Below, piece by piece: positions 22,245-33,861 of a DNA stretch of 64,000 nt. Below the pieces are notes generated by a model. The model made no database searches. It saw only the letters and a list, made by a program, of their open reading frames with translations, and was not told where the DNA came from. The DNA is from Alentia gelatinosa (lineage: Eukaryota; Annelida; Polychaeta; Phyllodocida; Polynoidae). Made by a program: the position numbers and the translations under genes. Numbering within the stretch: position 1 is the first letter of the stretch; each line of letters opens with the position of its first letter. The stretch spans positions 38,577,218 to 38,641,217 of the forward strand of contig OX465590.1 in NCBI GenBank assembly GCA_950022655.1, read 5' to 3'.

Positions 22245-22420
22245 AAACGCCATCACGCCGCTCGATATCACAGAGCTGCGCCGCTCGGCTCTCAACGCCC
22301 ACGCATGCGTCGTGCGCCTGTCAGCCACTTCCTGCCGCCAGGTGGCAGCAGGCTCGTGATGACAAGGTCACACACGAGACGCGCACATTAACCGGCGCGA
22401 CACGTGGTGGTCACACCGGG
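22245..22420. promoter_or_regulatory. CpG-rich island with NRF1-, ETS- and CTCF-like sites
   Basis: ACGCATGCGT (22301-22310, NRF1-like), ACTTCCTG (22327-22334, ETS-like) and CCGCCAGGTGGCAG (22335-22348, close to the bilaterian CTCF consensus) sit within 50 bp in CpG-rich sequence. It may be a promoter or insulator; no linked coding exon recognised. Confidence 0.4.
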
Positions 22421-22439
22421 AACTACCGGGGACTACATT

Positions 22440-22830
22440 TTATAGGACTGTCTCCATTGGCTGACAAAAACGGTGTGGATTTTTGTGTGTTCTGCTATAG
22501 GTCATTTTCCATTGGCCGACAAAATCGGTGTGGATCTTTTTTGTTCTCCTAATAGCCTGTTTACATTTTGCGTTAGCAGTGGTAAAGGTCCGTCGGTGTA
22601 TATTGGTGATGGCAAAATGGAAATGGGCTATCAGAAGAACACAAAAAATCTGCACCATTTTTGTTGGCCAATGGAAACGGGCCTTAATAGCCCCTTTCCA
22701 TTGGTCATCACTGATATACCGTCAGGGACCACTGAGAAACCTTAGGCACTGCTGAAACAAAAGATATATAGGCTATCAGCTCAAAAGATCTATACCGTTT
22801 TTGTCTGCTAATCGAAATGAAACCTTTACT
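22440..22830. mobile_element. Compound of AGGCCCGTTTCC-family MITE copies
   Basis: Several end-like sequences (CTCCATTGGCTGACAAAAAC, TTTCCATTGGCCGACAAAAT, GGCCAATGGAAACGGGCC, CCCCTTTCCATTGG) occur in a row, so two or three elements are nested or adjoining. Confidence 0.7.
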
Positions 22831-22974
22831 CACCCCTGGTAAAAGTTTAGCCATAGGAATAACGTTAGCAAAAAATGCTCAACGATCACCTCAATGAAGT
22901 GCCGATAGTACGCCATGGTTGTGGCGTAGCGTTTTGAGATGACGTCACACGCTATTGACCAACTGGATTTGCGA

Positions 22975-23290
22975 AGTAATTTGAATTATTCTGATATTTT
23001 GATGCTATTGAATATCCGTGAAAACAGGTGAGATAAAACCAGAACCGCACTCGAATCGTAAAATACACAATACTCCAACGAATGTGGATGAAATGCGATT
23101 GCGGCCCATCCAAACTCGTGGAGTATTATGTATTCATACGATTCTCGATCCAGTTCTATATAACTCCACCCTTCACTCTCCACCGTATACTCTGCAACAG
23201 AACGCCGCCTCGGCTGATGCCCAGTTTGACGAGAACGAGTCACGTGACTACGCCGCCATTAAAATACCCCCCTAATGGGAATGTGTCGTT
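22975..23290. mobile_element. Hairpin element with ACTCGAATCGTA arms, copy 1
   Basis: GAACCGCACTCGAATCGTA and AATACTCCAACGAATGTGGA are inverted at 23110-23160 (CCAAACTCGTGGAGTATT, ACGATTCTCGATCCAGTTC). Relatives: 41030-41190, 41870-42090 and a fragment at 45790-45870. Confidence 0.7.
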
Positions 23291-23299
23291 CTTGCTGAT

Positions 23300-23860
23300 T
23301 AAAATCACTAAAGAAATCACACTTTCCGTGTAATAGAAATACCGAGCTTTTGTCGTTGCGGTATTTACTTGTCTCGTTGATGATTTTAATCATCAGGATG
23401 TATTTAAGATGTTGAAAAGCTAACCGTCGAAGACTGTCAACATTTTAACACTTTAAATAGAGAATTTTATGCTGCTTGGCCACACAATCTTCCATCATCA
23501 TTCTTCTTGAATTACTTTCAAATCTGAATTATTTGCATAAAAGAGCGACTGTGAATGTCTGTTTTATGAGGTTTTCTCAGGTTTGTTTGTTGTAGGGAAG
23601 GTTTCTTTTCGCCGACAAATACCTCGGGAGAAGCAGATGTTTTGTGTCGTCTGCTCTGGAATATTCCCCCTCATACTCCATGGATACTCAAAGTGACTCT
23701 CAGTATTACGTCCAAAGTCTCACTCTTATATTTGAAAATTTCTTTTTTTTTGAGTTTCATTATTGATCCGATAACCATACAACTTCATGTTCAAGGTTAC
23801 ATATAATTAGTGTTTGTGACCAAAAAAGGGGCTGAGGATCTCAGTATGTAGCCGGACCTC
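23300..23860. other. Intergenic, nothing recognised
   Basis: AT-rich, no coding signal. Confidence 0.45.
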
Positions 23861-23869
23861 TAATCTCCT

Positions 23870-24160
23870 GTACTATCATGAAACATCACGAAATTTCACA
23901 TGATTGTTTATATGGCATGATTTGTCTTCGCGGCAAGATATCACGACGCGGAGCTGAGTGATATCTGTAGCGGAAGACAATGAATGGCATGTAAACAATT
24001 ATATGAAATTGAGTGATGTTTAGATTTTATCCTACCCTGTTACATATTTTTAACTTCATATGTCAACAGTGGCATATAAATATTTTATGCCATAACCGTG
24101 GCATACAGTTGCACCATGTTAAGTCTATGGAGATTTATATGCGGGGTAGGATAAAGACTG
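23870..24160. mobile_element. Hairpin element with GAAGACAA arms, copy 2
   Basis: TCATGATGTTTC-like arms and GCGGAAGACAATGAATGGCA invert around CACTCAGCTCCGCGTCGTGA (minus). The end module GTTAAGTCTATGG and GCGGGGTAGGATAAAG is at 24117-24158. Confidence 0.7.
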
Positions 24161-24164
24161 GTTT

Positions 24165-25020
24165 TTAATGATGTGTTTCCATTTACTATTTCAAGGTACA
24201 TCAATCTGCAGACCGTCACCGATTAATTCAACCCGGTTTGATTTCATCGGTGAGCTCAAAAGTCGGTCGTTGGAGGGAGAGAAAAATCGTTGATATTTCT
24301 GTTTCTACCTGATGATTATTGCACGGAATGTGTCGCATAATCTGTCGGGGTCGCGAAATGCCATAATCGGCAGGTGGAAACGCCACTTAACAGTGAACAT
24401 GTCTTGACATTTGAAAAGTAAATGCAATGAAAAGTAGATTATGCTGACAGACGTCTTACAATCTCCGCCATAATCATTGTGTATCAATGAAAATCTGAGA
24501 TGTAGAATAAAGCAGTAGGTGGCAACGGTAATAGGGTTGGCATTATTACATTTAATGTGATTAGTATCACTTTAGAACTCTCCCACCATGCCAATTCAGG
24601 TTGTTCACAATGACAAATATCTAAAACGTGTTTGCTTTGGGAAATCCAGAATGACGAATAGAGAATGGTAATCCTATTTAGAAAGACAACATTTGACGAT
24701 TTAAATCTGGTAAAAGACGGCTGGAGAATGGCCGGCGCCCGCGGAGCCTGGTCATGTATGATTTAACGGTTTCACTTTCCATCCGTTGTAACAGGCTTTC
24801 ACGTGATCCGTCATAGCCACTAAGATTCTACTGGCCCGAGCTGATTCATGGTCGCCCGCGGGCGAGCTGGTTTAAAACGGCGCCCAAATGAATGATTAGG
24901 ACGCGCAGAATTGATAAGGCTGTGAGTGGAAAGCCTCGTTATCCGCACAGGGAAATTCTAATCAGAATCTGCGAGCTGTTTGAATTTCTATCTTAAGACG
25001 ATTAAAAGCGCCATGTTTCT
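24165..25020. other. Intergenic, partly GC-rich
   Basis: 24720-24910 is GC-rich (GGCCGGCGCCCGCGG) but no open frame or motif cluster supports a gene. The inverse-like ACATTTGACG/CGTCAAATG style repeats seen elsewhere are absent. Confidence 0.4.
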
Positions 25021-25021
25021 T

Positions 25022-25492
25022 GTTCACGGCTAGACTTGCTCACGTCTTTTATTATGAACATTCATTAAATGATTAAACACAATAAGAATAAAGTTCATTA
25101 AAGTATGTATCCTTCTCTTACTGGCCCATGAATCAAAGACTTGTCCACTATGAACTAAATCTCCTGTTTAAGGCCCCAAGCCACTCCCTGTAACCCTATA
25201 CCTCCTCCTACTCCTACCCCCTCCCCTCCTCCAGTTTTCTGGCCGCCTGTGTTATCATAGCAATAAATTTAGCCTACTCCTGACTGTGGCTCGATTAAAA
25301 TCAAAGTGAGAGGGTATCAATCTCCCATCAGATATCTGACCAGTAGCCATGGTATCTGTATGGAGAGTGTTGGATATACTGTCGCTATACAGCACCAGAA
25401 ATCTAACACCATTACCGATCGTACCAGTCCCTGTATCCCAGCGAGGAGGGTAGACATAGGATGCAGGGACTGGAGCCAGTCTAGTTCAGGGC
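25022..25492. mobile_element. CTAGACT-end MITE, copy a (full length), with 9-bp target duplication
   Basis: The 453-bp element (25031-25483) has imperfect inverted ends TAGACTTGCTCACGTC and GACTGGAGCCAGTCTA. It is flanked by GTTCACGGC and GTTCAGGGC (9 bp, one mismatch). The body contains a C-rich tract (CCTACCCCCTCCCCTCC) and AGCAATAAATTTAGCCTACT. 9-bp duplications suggest the Mutator or Merlin group. Confidence 0.9.
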
Positions 25493-25567
25493 CTCTGTCG
25501 TCAGACTGGGAATTGTTTCAACATGCACTGTATCCCCGATCAGACCAATCCTACCTCTCCGTCATAC

Positions 25568-26008
25568 CTAAAGCGGGATTCATGTTTAGGTAAAATTCAC
25601 ACGGTCAGATTCGTGGACATCACAGGGTGTTTGTCTGAGACAATTCATGTTGAGATTCTGTACTGGAAATCTCTTAGTCTGATTTGTAGGGTTCCATTTC
25701 CTAGAGATAATTTTTCCCCTGCAATCATCGGCGACAATTACTCCTAGCAAGGTGCAGAATCCGATAACATTTCTATTTTGAACACATTTAAAATTTATAT
25801 AAAATTCACAGGGTTCAAAGTCTCATGAGATTCTGTTCCTTTTTAGGGGTAAATGTCAATAACAATTGCAGGGGAAAACATGCCTCAGGGAAATGGAACC
25901 CTACAAATCAGACCAAAAGATTGTGTTAGAGTACAGAATCTCAGTAGGATTTGTTCCAAACTAACACCCTGTGAGGTACATGAATCCCACCGTGTGAATA
26001 CCACTTTA
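25568..26008. mobile_element. Foldback element of the GTGGGATTCA family, copy 2
   Basis: The two halves invert: TTCACACGGTCAGATTC, CAGGGTGTTTGTCTGAGAC and CTGATTTGTAGGGTTCCATT on the left return as AATGGAACCCTACAAATCAG and GAATCCCACCGTGTGAA on the right. Open frames across it are artefacts. Confidence 0.85.
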
Positions 26009-26224
26009 AACACATTTGAATTTTACATGAGCATTCTGGCGAGACAAAAGTGACCAACTGCTGAGTCTCCAACTAAGTAGCTAATATAGCCAATAGGAGG
26101 TCAGCAAGTTGGAACACATGTTTTTCACGCTGTTCACCTCAAGAGCACTTCGTTCTGTTATCAAGACAAACAACCTGAAACCGTCTTGTCATAATACTCC
26201 TGTACGCTATGTGTATCATTACAA

Positions 26225-26600
26225 ACAGAGGGTGTATGTGTGAGTAATTATATAGAACGTCCTGACCATGCTGTACAAGTCACAGTATGAGATGGTAATT
26301 TACGGTTTGTACGGACCGAGGCATTTATGCCGAGTTCCGTACAAACCGTAAATTATCATCGAGTTCTGTGACTTGTACAAGCATGGTTGGACGTTATATA
26401 TTTACTATATAACCAAATATTAAAAAAATGATAAGTAATTTGATTTTTAACAACCGATATGCTAATTAACGTGTATGGAAAGGTGGTCTGTATTTTAGTG
26501 TACGGACCAACGGTCCGTCCAGTATTTTTACGTCATATGCCGAAACGGTGCGTATTTACAGTATATACGGCATGGGTATATATATATATATATATATAGT
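26225..26600. mobile_element. Hairpin element (superfamily H), ACGGTTTGTACGG-arm type, copy 1
   Basis: AATTTACGGTTTGTACGGAC, centre CGAGGCATTTATGCCGAG, then the inverted CGTACAAACCGTAAATT. Outer arms TGTACAAGTCACAG and CTGTGACTTGTACA are also inverted. A (TA)n run follows at 26577-26597. A second copy in the opposite orientation is at 55385-55740. Confidence 0.85.
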
Positions 26601-26609
26601 AAATGAGGT

Positions 26610-27430
26610 GTTTTTGATGGACCTGTTCGTAGTTGTTGTATGTGACAAGCGCATGAAAATTGATGAATATGCATTGTCGTTAATGATGTCTAAAAAGAGA
26701 ATCCAAACCCTAATTTTCTGTCAGACATGGAGTTGTACTATTGCGCGATGTAACCGACTGCAATCAGGCTACAGACAGCGCATTGATTGGGGCAATAAGC
26801 CCTGAATCCCCGGAACGATTATGTTTGTATTGGGATTATTTGGTAGATTACGAGATGAGTTACACAAGACTGAGAATCTGGTGGTCAGCTTGATCCGTAT
26901 ATATATGACAGTAATTACCCTATCCCACTCCCCCATACCTGATATTCTGATACAGCCCTGCTACGTTAATGCAAACAAATAGTATTTTCTTTAGTTTCGT
27001 ATGTTTTCTCCCCGTTTTTAAAAACCTTCATACCATAAACATATATGTATGAAAATATTGCGTCACTATCTGAATAATTCTTTTCCTGAATATTCATTCA
27101 ATCTCTGCGCTTTTTCGCTTATCGGTACAGATACGCAGTGGCAAAGTGGGCCGTACTTGGCACACTGGGCGGTACATCATATTTGTTTTACCACTGTGAA
27201 ATATGTATGGTTTACTATAGACTGAGCACAGGTGAGTAGGTAAAGTAGTAAATTCCTTGTCTATAAGTGACTGATGTACTTGCTTCAATTGCAGACCTGC
27301 CACATGCAGAACCGCTACATTTGACTAAATATTAGGAACAAAAACAAAAACAAACCTCTGCCATCAACCGGTGTTGTCACTCAGTGTAGTAGTATATGAC
27401 AAGTCGCCTTGTATCAGGCTGATATATAAT
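26610..27430. other. Intergenic, nothing recognised
   Basis: AT-rich; no repeat match within the window and no coding signal. Confidence 0.45.
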
Positions 27431-27433
27431 GTG

Positions 27434-27721
27434 TAAGGCCTGGCGTCCACCTACTACTATAGAAACTTAGACCTACCGATATGGCACCGATACAAAAAGC
27501 AAATATCGGAGACATATCGGGAAGGTGCAAAATAGTAGACGTATGTCTAGACATGCCAGTCCACCACGTATTTTAAGGGTTTTTTATCGGTGTCTAATCG
27601 CAGAAAAGTGGTGAATTGCCCCGATATTAGGTGACCTTCCGACGCGATTTTGATTTTTTATCGGGAGGTGCATCGTAGACCATATCGGAGCCATATGGTA
27701 TTAGGTGGACGCTGGGCCTAA
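27434..27721. mobile_element. PIF/Harbinger-like MITE (GGCGTCCACCTACTACGATA family), copy b
   Basis: The element at 27437-27718 is flanked by perfect TAA duplications (27434-27436, 27719-27721). Ends GGCCTGGCGTCCACCTACTA and TTAGGTGGACGCTGGGCC. It lies in the opposite orientation to copy a. Confidence 0.88.
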
Positions 27722-27724
27722 TCA

Positions 27725-28730
27725 GATAAGTTCATATATCATACCGAACAGTGACTGATTGTGTCTCAAACAACTGGTTCACAGATACGGTTTAATACGA
27801 AGTTTCATATTAAGAAAACATATGTTTTCTTTTACGGATGCTGTTATGGCATAATACCTTTTAAAAATCATTGATGGTGCCACCATGGAACCTGGATAAT
27901 CTAATCAGAATTAACGTAAGACTTGGAATCAGTCGAGATCGGCTTGGAAGTTCAAGTAGGGTCATGGGCAGTAAGAAATGTCCCATCACGATTTGAGAAT
28001 GAGTCAAAGACTCTTCTGGAAACGTGTCCCGTTATCAGTGACAGAAAATCCACCGTTAAAAAGACAACTCAGCTTCCGACTGCTCCGACAATAATTGGAA
28101 AGATGATGAAAATCACAGGCTGGAAAACAGTTGTGGAGAAAACGACGCGTCCACATGATTGTGATACAAACTGTCCTACTCCAAAAGGAAGATTTTGGAA
28201 GCTTTATCTCTTTGTAGTTTTTAGCGCGCATCATTTTAAGCTGTTAATTATGTCTCAAACCATACTTTTACTTCTATAGTGTTGTACAATTATTTAATGG
28301 ATCTTCTCCTGTGAACTGAAAAACATCCCTTCACTACTTTACAAAAATATTGACCGATGTAAAATTATATAACACTGGCGCCAAAGTAATGATGTGAAAA
28401 ATAATTACCTGTCTTCACTCTGTTTAGGCCGGGATGATTTATATTACAAAAACGATGTAAAAAAACTACAAAATCATCCGTGAGAAGGCCTAGCGATACG
28501 GATTGTGTTCTAACGATTCTAACTTATTATCTTACCCCTGATATCTTTCCCCCATAGTTTTTTGTTTGTTTGTGGTTTAACGTTCCTTGGGACCCTGGGT
28601 ATATAGGGACTATGAATGATTTAGTTTTTCACCTTCATAGACTCATTTCAGTCAATTCTTTTCAAATATTTTATATACAATCAAAGAGATTTGTCTCTTT
28701 CAAATTTCGCCCATAGAGTTAAAATTGGAA
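27725..28730. other. Intergenic; short repeat fragment near 28.56 kb
   Basis: The frame at 27923-28279 (119 codons) is unrecognised. TTTGTTTGTGGTTTAACG at 28566-28583 resembles a GTTTAACGTCC repeat I associate with bivalve and gastropod genomes; that link is from memory and weak. Confidence 0.35.
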
Positions 28731-28734
28731 AATA

Positions 28735-28945
28735 CTCAATGCCCATGAAATATCTAGAAAAAATACTCAATGCAGGATTATGTCACAGATGTTGGCCAAT
28801 TAGTCAATTTTAGGGGTGAGATAATTCCGAAACCTATGAGCTCGTATCCCATCGAGACCAAATAGCGTAGTAAAAGCACAAGGCGAAGCTCCGTGAATTA
28901 CGTAGCGATCCAAAGGAGACGGGATCATAGGTTTCCTCTACAGCA
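28735..28945. mobile_element. Hairpin element (superfamily H), GATTCAAAC/ATTACG-arm type, copy 1
   Basis: Has TTTTAGGGGTGAGATAA at 28791-28807, then GCTCGTATCCCATCGAGAC, the centre CACAAGGCGAAGCTCCGTGA and ATTACGTAGCGATCC. Relatives at 32.1-32.6, 56.2-56.4 and 62.8-63.0 kb. Confidence 0.7.
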
Positions 28946-28949
28946 CCTG

Positions 28950-30445
28950 GCGACTGTCATACACCGTATTATAAACACGAGGAAGAGGACGCAGTAAGAT
29001 ATCGTCAGGCGAGTAAAGGAGATAGTAAATAGAGCCTCTTTCACGCCCCTTTACCTTTACATTGAGCGCACACTGGGGTCAGTGGGGATCCTTTGTGTGG
29101 CGGGAGGAGGGGTATTGTAACAGGTGGGTAAAGGACATCGGGCCGACACACCCCGGAAGCCCTTTGAAAGTTGCCATTTAAGCTGTGTGCGGACACCCAA
29201 AGGGCCCGACTGACACGGGTTTAGTGGCACTGTAAGGACCTTGTCTTTTTCTATCTGTCAGAACTTTGAGAAGCTTCTAGAAGTGAATGCGGGCCATATT
29301 TCATTCGCAAGACACGGCGGCCTTCCTAGCTCACTCTCCCAGCCGATCAATACCAGCTAATGGAAACACGGAAACCCTAAAAGAGTTCAAATCACTTACA
29401 AAAAGAGTTTTAATTGAAAAAATTCCTATTTAGACTGCTCGAATAGATCCTATATTAACAGGTCAAATATTTGTATGATGGTACATACTATTGAACTCCT
29501 TATTGTTATGTTTGATATAATTGCTGTCAAAGTATTATTATTATATAGTCAACAGACTGTGTGATATAATGCTAAACGAGTCAGATACAATACAAGAAAT
29601 ACCCTGAAGTATGACATATATGGTGAACATAGGCGGAGATCCAATTGTGTATGAGATACAACAAAAATGATCAAAATGATTGATAAATGAGAAAATGATA
29701 TGAGACGCAATTGTAATACATGTGAAAAATGATAAGCGCAACAAATCCTATTATTATGTTATTGTTATGCGTGATGTCAAAGAAAACCAGCCAAATAGGG
29801 CTGATGACATCCCGCTTTTATTGGGTTGTTATCTATGAGACAAACCTAGAACCAAAATGTATGTAACTAAACGAACCAATAAAAGAACTTGAACTAAAAA
29901 AAATGTCTGCCTCAACCCAATGAGGTCATACGCTGGTACCCGGGTACCCTTTTACGCCAGAGGGAACAAGCCAACATTTTAGATATAAAACAAGGCATCT
30001 GTCAAAGGTTGTTAAACTCAAACAACTCATATATGATTAGTTGGGAAATATCGAAATTGTTAAATGAGCTTCACAGACAATCCAACTGTTTCTTTTTCAG
30101 CTTTAAACCACCTTATAGTGTGAATCTGCATTTGATTAGACTACCCCTTCAAGTGAGCATATGTAACATGTTGACAAACAAAACCTTGCAACACATGAGG
30201 TGCTTTCCACTAAAAAAAATAATCGCTATGACTATTTCTGATTTTACATAACGTATATAGTGTGGCTGAATGAAATCTATACCGAGTTGTTTTATGTCTC
30301 AAAAATCAATCGAGATTATAGAACGAGGTTGATATTTATGATCAAAACAACAAGGAACAGAATGGACGTATTCTATCTCAGGATAATGAGAGGTTGAAAT
30401 CGTAGTAATCGTAGTAGGTGTAATCGTAACCAAACCAGCCCCACA
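28950..30445. other. Intergenic, no gene recognised
   Basis: 29030-29340 is moderately GC-rich with no supported exon. The rest is AT-rich. Confidence 0.4.
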
Positions 30446-30448
30446 CAG

Positions 30449-30596
30449 GTTTTATGTTCGACTTGCTCAAGTGTTTGATTATGAAATTCATTAAATGATT
30501 TAACACATTAATCTGGCCCATTAATCAAATCAACCTGTATTCCAACGAGCAGGGTAGCCATAGGATGCAGGGACTGGAGCCAGTCTAGTTTTATGT
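30449..30596. mobile_element. CTAGACT-end MITE, copy b (internally deleted), with 9-bp target duplication
   Basis: A 130-bp element (30458-30587) keeps both ends of the 450-bp family (CGACTTGCTCAAGTG and ACTGGAGCCAGTCTA) but has lost the middle. It is flanked by perfect GTTTTATGT duplications (30449-30457, 30588-30596). Confidence 0.92.
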
Positions 30597-30910
30597 GTGT
30601 GTCACTGTGTGTGTTTAACACACTGCTCCGTTAGATACATCAGTAGGAGGCTCTCTGTTCGTGTGCTCTAACATACTGGGATACGCTAAAAGTAACATTG
30701 GCACAATTCTATACAGATGCTCCAGACTTGATCAGTCGTAGCATGTTTTATCTATTGTGGTCTAACATACAGCCGCGTTGAAAGTAACACTGGTCCACTG
30801 CTATGCTCACATACCGTACATACGCGTGTGGCCAGGTGAGATAAAAGCCACCTAGTCGTTCGTATGAATCCAAGTACCAGTCGGCAGAAGTCTGAGCTTT
30901 TTGTGTCAAG

Positions 30911-31082
30911 TAAAGGCCCGTTTCCATTGGCCGACAAACATGGTGTAGATTTTTTGTGTTCTCCTAATAGCCTATTTACATTGGCCGTCTCTGATCTACA
31001 GTCTGGCACCACCGACGGACCTTTAGCACTGCTGAGGCAAAATGTAAACAGGCTATTACGAGAACACAGAAAAAGGCCTTAT
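30911..31082. mobile_element. AGGCCCGTTTCC-family MITE
   Basis: AGGCCCGTTTCCATTGGCCG at 30914 and AGAAAAAGGCCT at the right end, with TAA before and TAT after. The right end is slightly shortened. Confidence 0.75.
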
Positions 31083-31089
31083 GGGTGAC

Positions 31090-32085
31090 AGTGGTGTTTG
31101 AATGGAGTATGATGAAATTGGTTTATACGGTTAGACTGACGTAAGTGGCGAGAGACTGAATAGAGTTATCGCGCGTTACAAACGAGTAGACCTACTTTAA
31201 CACCTCTATTGTGAGCGTGTATACCAACTGCAGTTTGTAACCCGAAGGTGCAGACTATACCTCCATCCGCCAGCGATAAAAGATATCAAAAATACTGAAG
31301 CGCAACAAAGAATGTCCTTCACAGAGTGTAGACCGAGTAAATCACCTCTGGGGTTCGTTGCTCCTAGAAATGTGGGAAAAGCGTTGCTCCAGTAATATTG
31401 GATGGGGGTGTGTGGTATCGTTATTTTCACGTTGTGCCACTACTTTGTACAACACCACACATCTAGTGACATAAGTGAAAGGTTCATTAGATTTTTAATT
31501 GAATATAGATGGCGACATAGTTATGATGCATTCCGCAAAGAATCTGGGGCAATGATTTTGACAACGCGCTAATATTTTGAGATCTGCAAAATGTGGAGCA
31601 ACACCCCCCTGGGGGCTGTCGACTCGTACTGCCAGGTTGGTGTCTGTACAGCCTGCTGTCTCTACCCTCTTATTCATCACTGCCTCTCTTAACAAATACA
31701 CGGCGGTTGATGCCTTGCGGCATAATTTTCCAAGTTTCGCAAAATGATTGGGTTTTTTTTTAAAGAAAATGGGACATAATTGATCAATATGTATACATGA
31801 GACTTTATGAAGTAGGTATAACGTCGTATTTAAAATCTCCATTGAATACAAGGCAAGAGTTAAAGTACGGAATGGTAAACTGATCCAAATGTAATGGGTG
31901 AAAAAAGACAACTGTCAGATATCATGGAAGCGCTTAGCGCGCGGCAGCTGAGTCCTGGGGCTCCTGCTGGGTTTGTCACTTTTTGATCACACGTTCTCTT
32001 TTAATGTACAGACTCCAGTAGCTCTACACACGAGGCATTAACCATGGAGAGTGGATCGCTGAGTATCCGGAGATGTCTCTATTGA
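31090..32085. other. Intergenic; one unexplained 139-codon minus frame
   Basis: The minus-strand frame 31495-31911 (includes VDSPQGGVAPHFADLKILA) is the longest non-repeat open frame outside the neuropeptide gene. I do not recognise it. The SPQGGV string recalls reverse transcriptases, but the flanking residues do not fit that fold. Confidence 0.3.
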
Positions 32086-32650
32086 ATAATAAAGGGAAAC
32101 CTATGAAAGTTTTATAGAGGAAACCCATGAAAGTTTAGGGTCATAGCTCATATCTCATCGAGTTTGAATCACGTGGTAATTCACAAGGCGAAGCCGCGTG
32201 AATTACTACGTGATTCAAACGAGATGGAATCAAGCTCTGACACTAAACTTTAATGGGTTTCTGAATTAATCTCACCCTTAACATTGACTAATGGGCTAAC
32301 ATTTGTGACATAATCCCCCATTGGATATTCTTCCTAAATATCTAATGGGCGTTAGATACGAGTTCCTAATGTTAAGTCTATGGAGAAAATATACCAAGGG
32401 TGAGATAATAGCTGATATCTCATCGAGTTTGAATCGCGTAGTAATTCACAAGGCAAAGCCACGTAAATTACGTAGCGATCGAACTCTGACCGTAAACTTC
32501 CATAGGTTTCTGAATTTATCTCACCCTTCACATTGACTAATGAGCTAATCTTTGTGGCATAATCCCCATTGAGTTTAAAAAAAATACTCAATTGGCGTTG
32601 GATACGAGTTCCCAATGTTAAGTCTATGGTGGGAAATACCAGGTGTGAAA
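32085..32650. mobile_element. Two adjoining hairpin elements, GATTCAAAC/ATTACG-arm type
   Basis: Centres CACAAGGCGAAGCCGCGTGA (near 32180) and CACAAGGCAAAGCCACGTAA (near 32450) lie between arms CATCGAGTTTGAATC and GATTCAAACGAGATG. End modules (GAGTTCCTAATGTTAAGTC, GAGTTCCCAATGTTAAGTC) are at 32359 and 32606. Confidence 0.78.
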
Positions 32651-32750
32651 TACCAGGTGAAAACCCGTTCCTGAAGAGAGTTGACTCCCACCCCAAACTC
32701 CCCAGCGGAAGTAGAACTAGTCACTAAAGTGTAGAGAAATCCTCTAGTGA

Positions 32751-32951
32751 TAAAACCCGTTTCCATTGGCTGGCGAAAACAGCTGGGACTTTTGGAGTTC
32801 CCTTTAAAGAGTGTTTTCATTGACTGATTTCCTTCAGCAATGTTAACGGTCCGTCAGTCGTTCCTGACCGTAGATCGGTGACGCCCAATGGAAACGTGTT
32901 TTTATGGGAACTCAAAAAGCCATTTCGTCAGGCAATGGAAACGGGCTTATA
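32751..32951. mobile_element. AGGCCCGTTTCC-family MITE
   Basis: ACCCGTTTCCATTGGCTGGC on the left and GGCAATGGAAACGGGCTTA on the right. The body has GTCCGTCAGTCGTTCCTGAC, shared with other copies. Confidence 0.78.
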
Positions 32952-33239
32952 GAGTGACCTTGGCTTGCCCGCAATATTTGTCTTAAGTAATGAAACTGAA
33001 GATATAGAGCAGCCATTAAATTTTTTTATTTCAATACCCATTCACCTGGAAAACCCTTTTTTTTTCGTACACAGAATAGAATCTCGTAAGATGTAAGCGG
33101 TGAGGATTCTGCAGACAAGGAAGGGGCCTGCGATAGGAGTCAACGAGAATCCCCTCGTGGGCGGGTCAAGTATCGACTAACTCCCACAGACTCATGAAGC
33201 AGCCACAGCCGCCCTTTACTGACCTCATTAAATGATTTA

Positions 33240-33718
33240 CTTCCCGTTTCCCGTCACGTGGTGTGATCCCGGCCTCGGGAAACCACCAATCAGAGCACGC
33301 GGCTTGTACTCCGGAATCGACCAATCAGAGCCGCGTTAATAGAACATGTCGGCAGGTAAGATCCTGTCAGAGAGCCCAGCATTGAGAATTAAGAATCATC
33401 CGCGCATGTCCGTAAACCGGAAATCTCGGACGCTCTCGCGGGAGACGTGATCTAAGGGACAGGTGACAGCGGCCATTTTGAATTTACTCGATTATTTAGA
33501 GAATGACTGGAGGTTGAACTGGCGGGAACATGGGGTGGGTAAATAAGCTAGGCAGACGATCACAGCGGTAGGTTGATTGAAAATCCTGACGGTAATTAAC
33601 AGTACTTAATCATGGCTGACCAATCAGAATCCTTCTCCGCTGGTGACATGCGGGCCGAGTATCTGCTGAGTGCCAGGGCGTGCCTACCTGCCGGGAACCA
33701 GCCAGTACAAGATGGCGG
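33240..33718 (+). promoter_or_regulatory. Candidate TATA-less promoter: CCAAT, E-box, ETS and YY1 motifs
   Basis: GC-richer island with three CCAATCAGA boxes (33286, 33321, 33620), an E-box CACGTG (33255-33260), GCGCATG (33402), ETS-like CCGGAA (33417-33422) and two YY1-type sites (GCGGCCATTTTG at 33469-33480, AAGATGGCGG at 33709-33718). This mixture is characteristic of animal housekeeping promoters. The YY1 motif overlaps an ATG, as is common at first coding exons. Confidence 0.5.
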
Positions 33719-33861
33719 AACAAAGGCAGCGTTCTCAGGATCAAGAAGCAATTAAACGTGCCATTTGCCACCTCGGAGACAGATCATTACATCGTTTGGC
33801 GGTTTTTTCTCCCGCAGGTACTTTTTCCATTAAATTCATTGACAACCGGGGAACTGACTGA
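33712..33861 (+). CDS. Possible first coding exon, unrecognised protein
   Basis: The ATG in the AAGATGGCGG motif opens MAEQRQRSQDQEAIKRAICH and continues for 49 codons to a stop after 33858. A splice donor could use GTACTT after CCCGCAG (33817/33818), giving 35 codons in the exon. The same CCCGCAG follows a T-rich tract and could instead be an acceptor. I do not recognise the product, and no following exon was identified. The case rests on the promoter-like context alone. Confidence 0.22.
   Translation: MAEQRQRSQDQEAIKRAICHLGDRSLHRLAVFSPAGTFSIKFIDNRGTD

Noticed and set aside
26577..26597. TATA run as a promoter
   Set aside because: A simple (TA)n microsatellite inside a hairpin element, without a linked coding exon.
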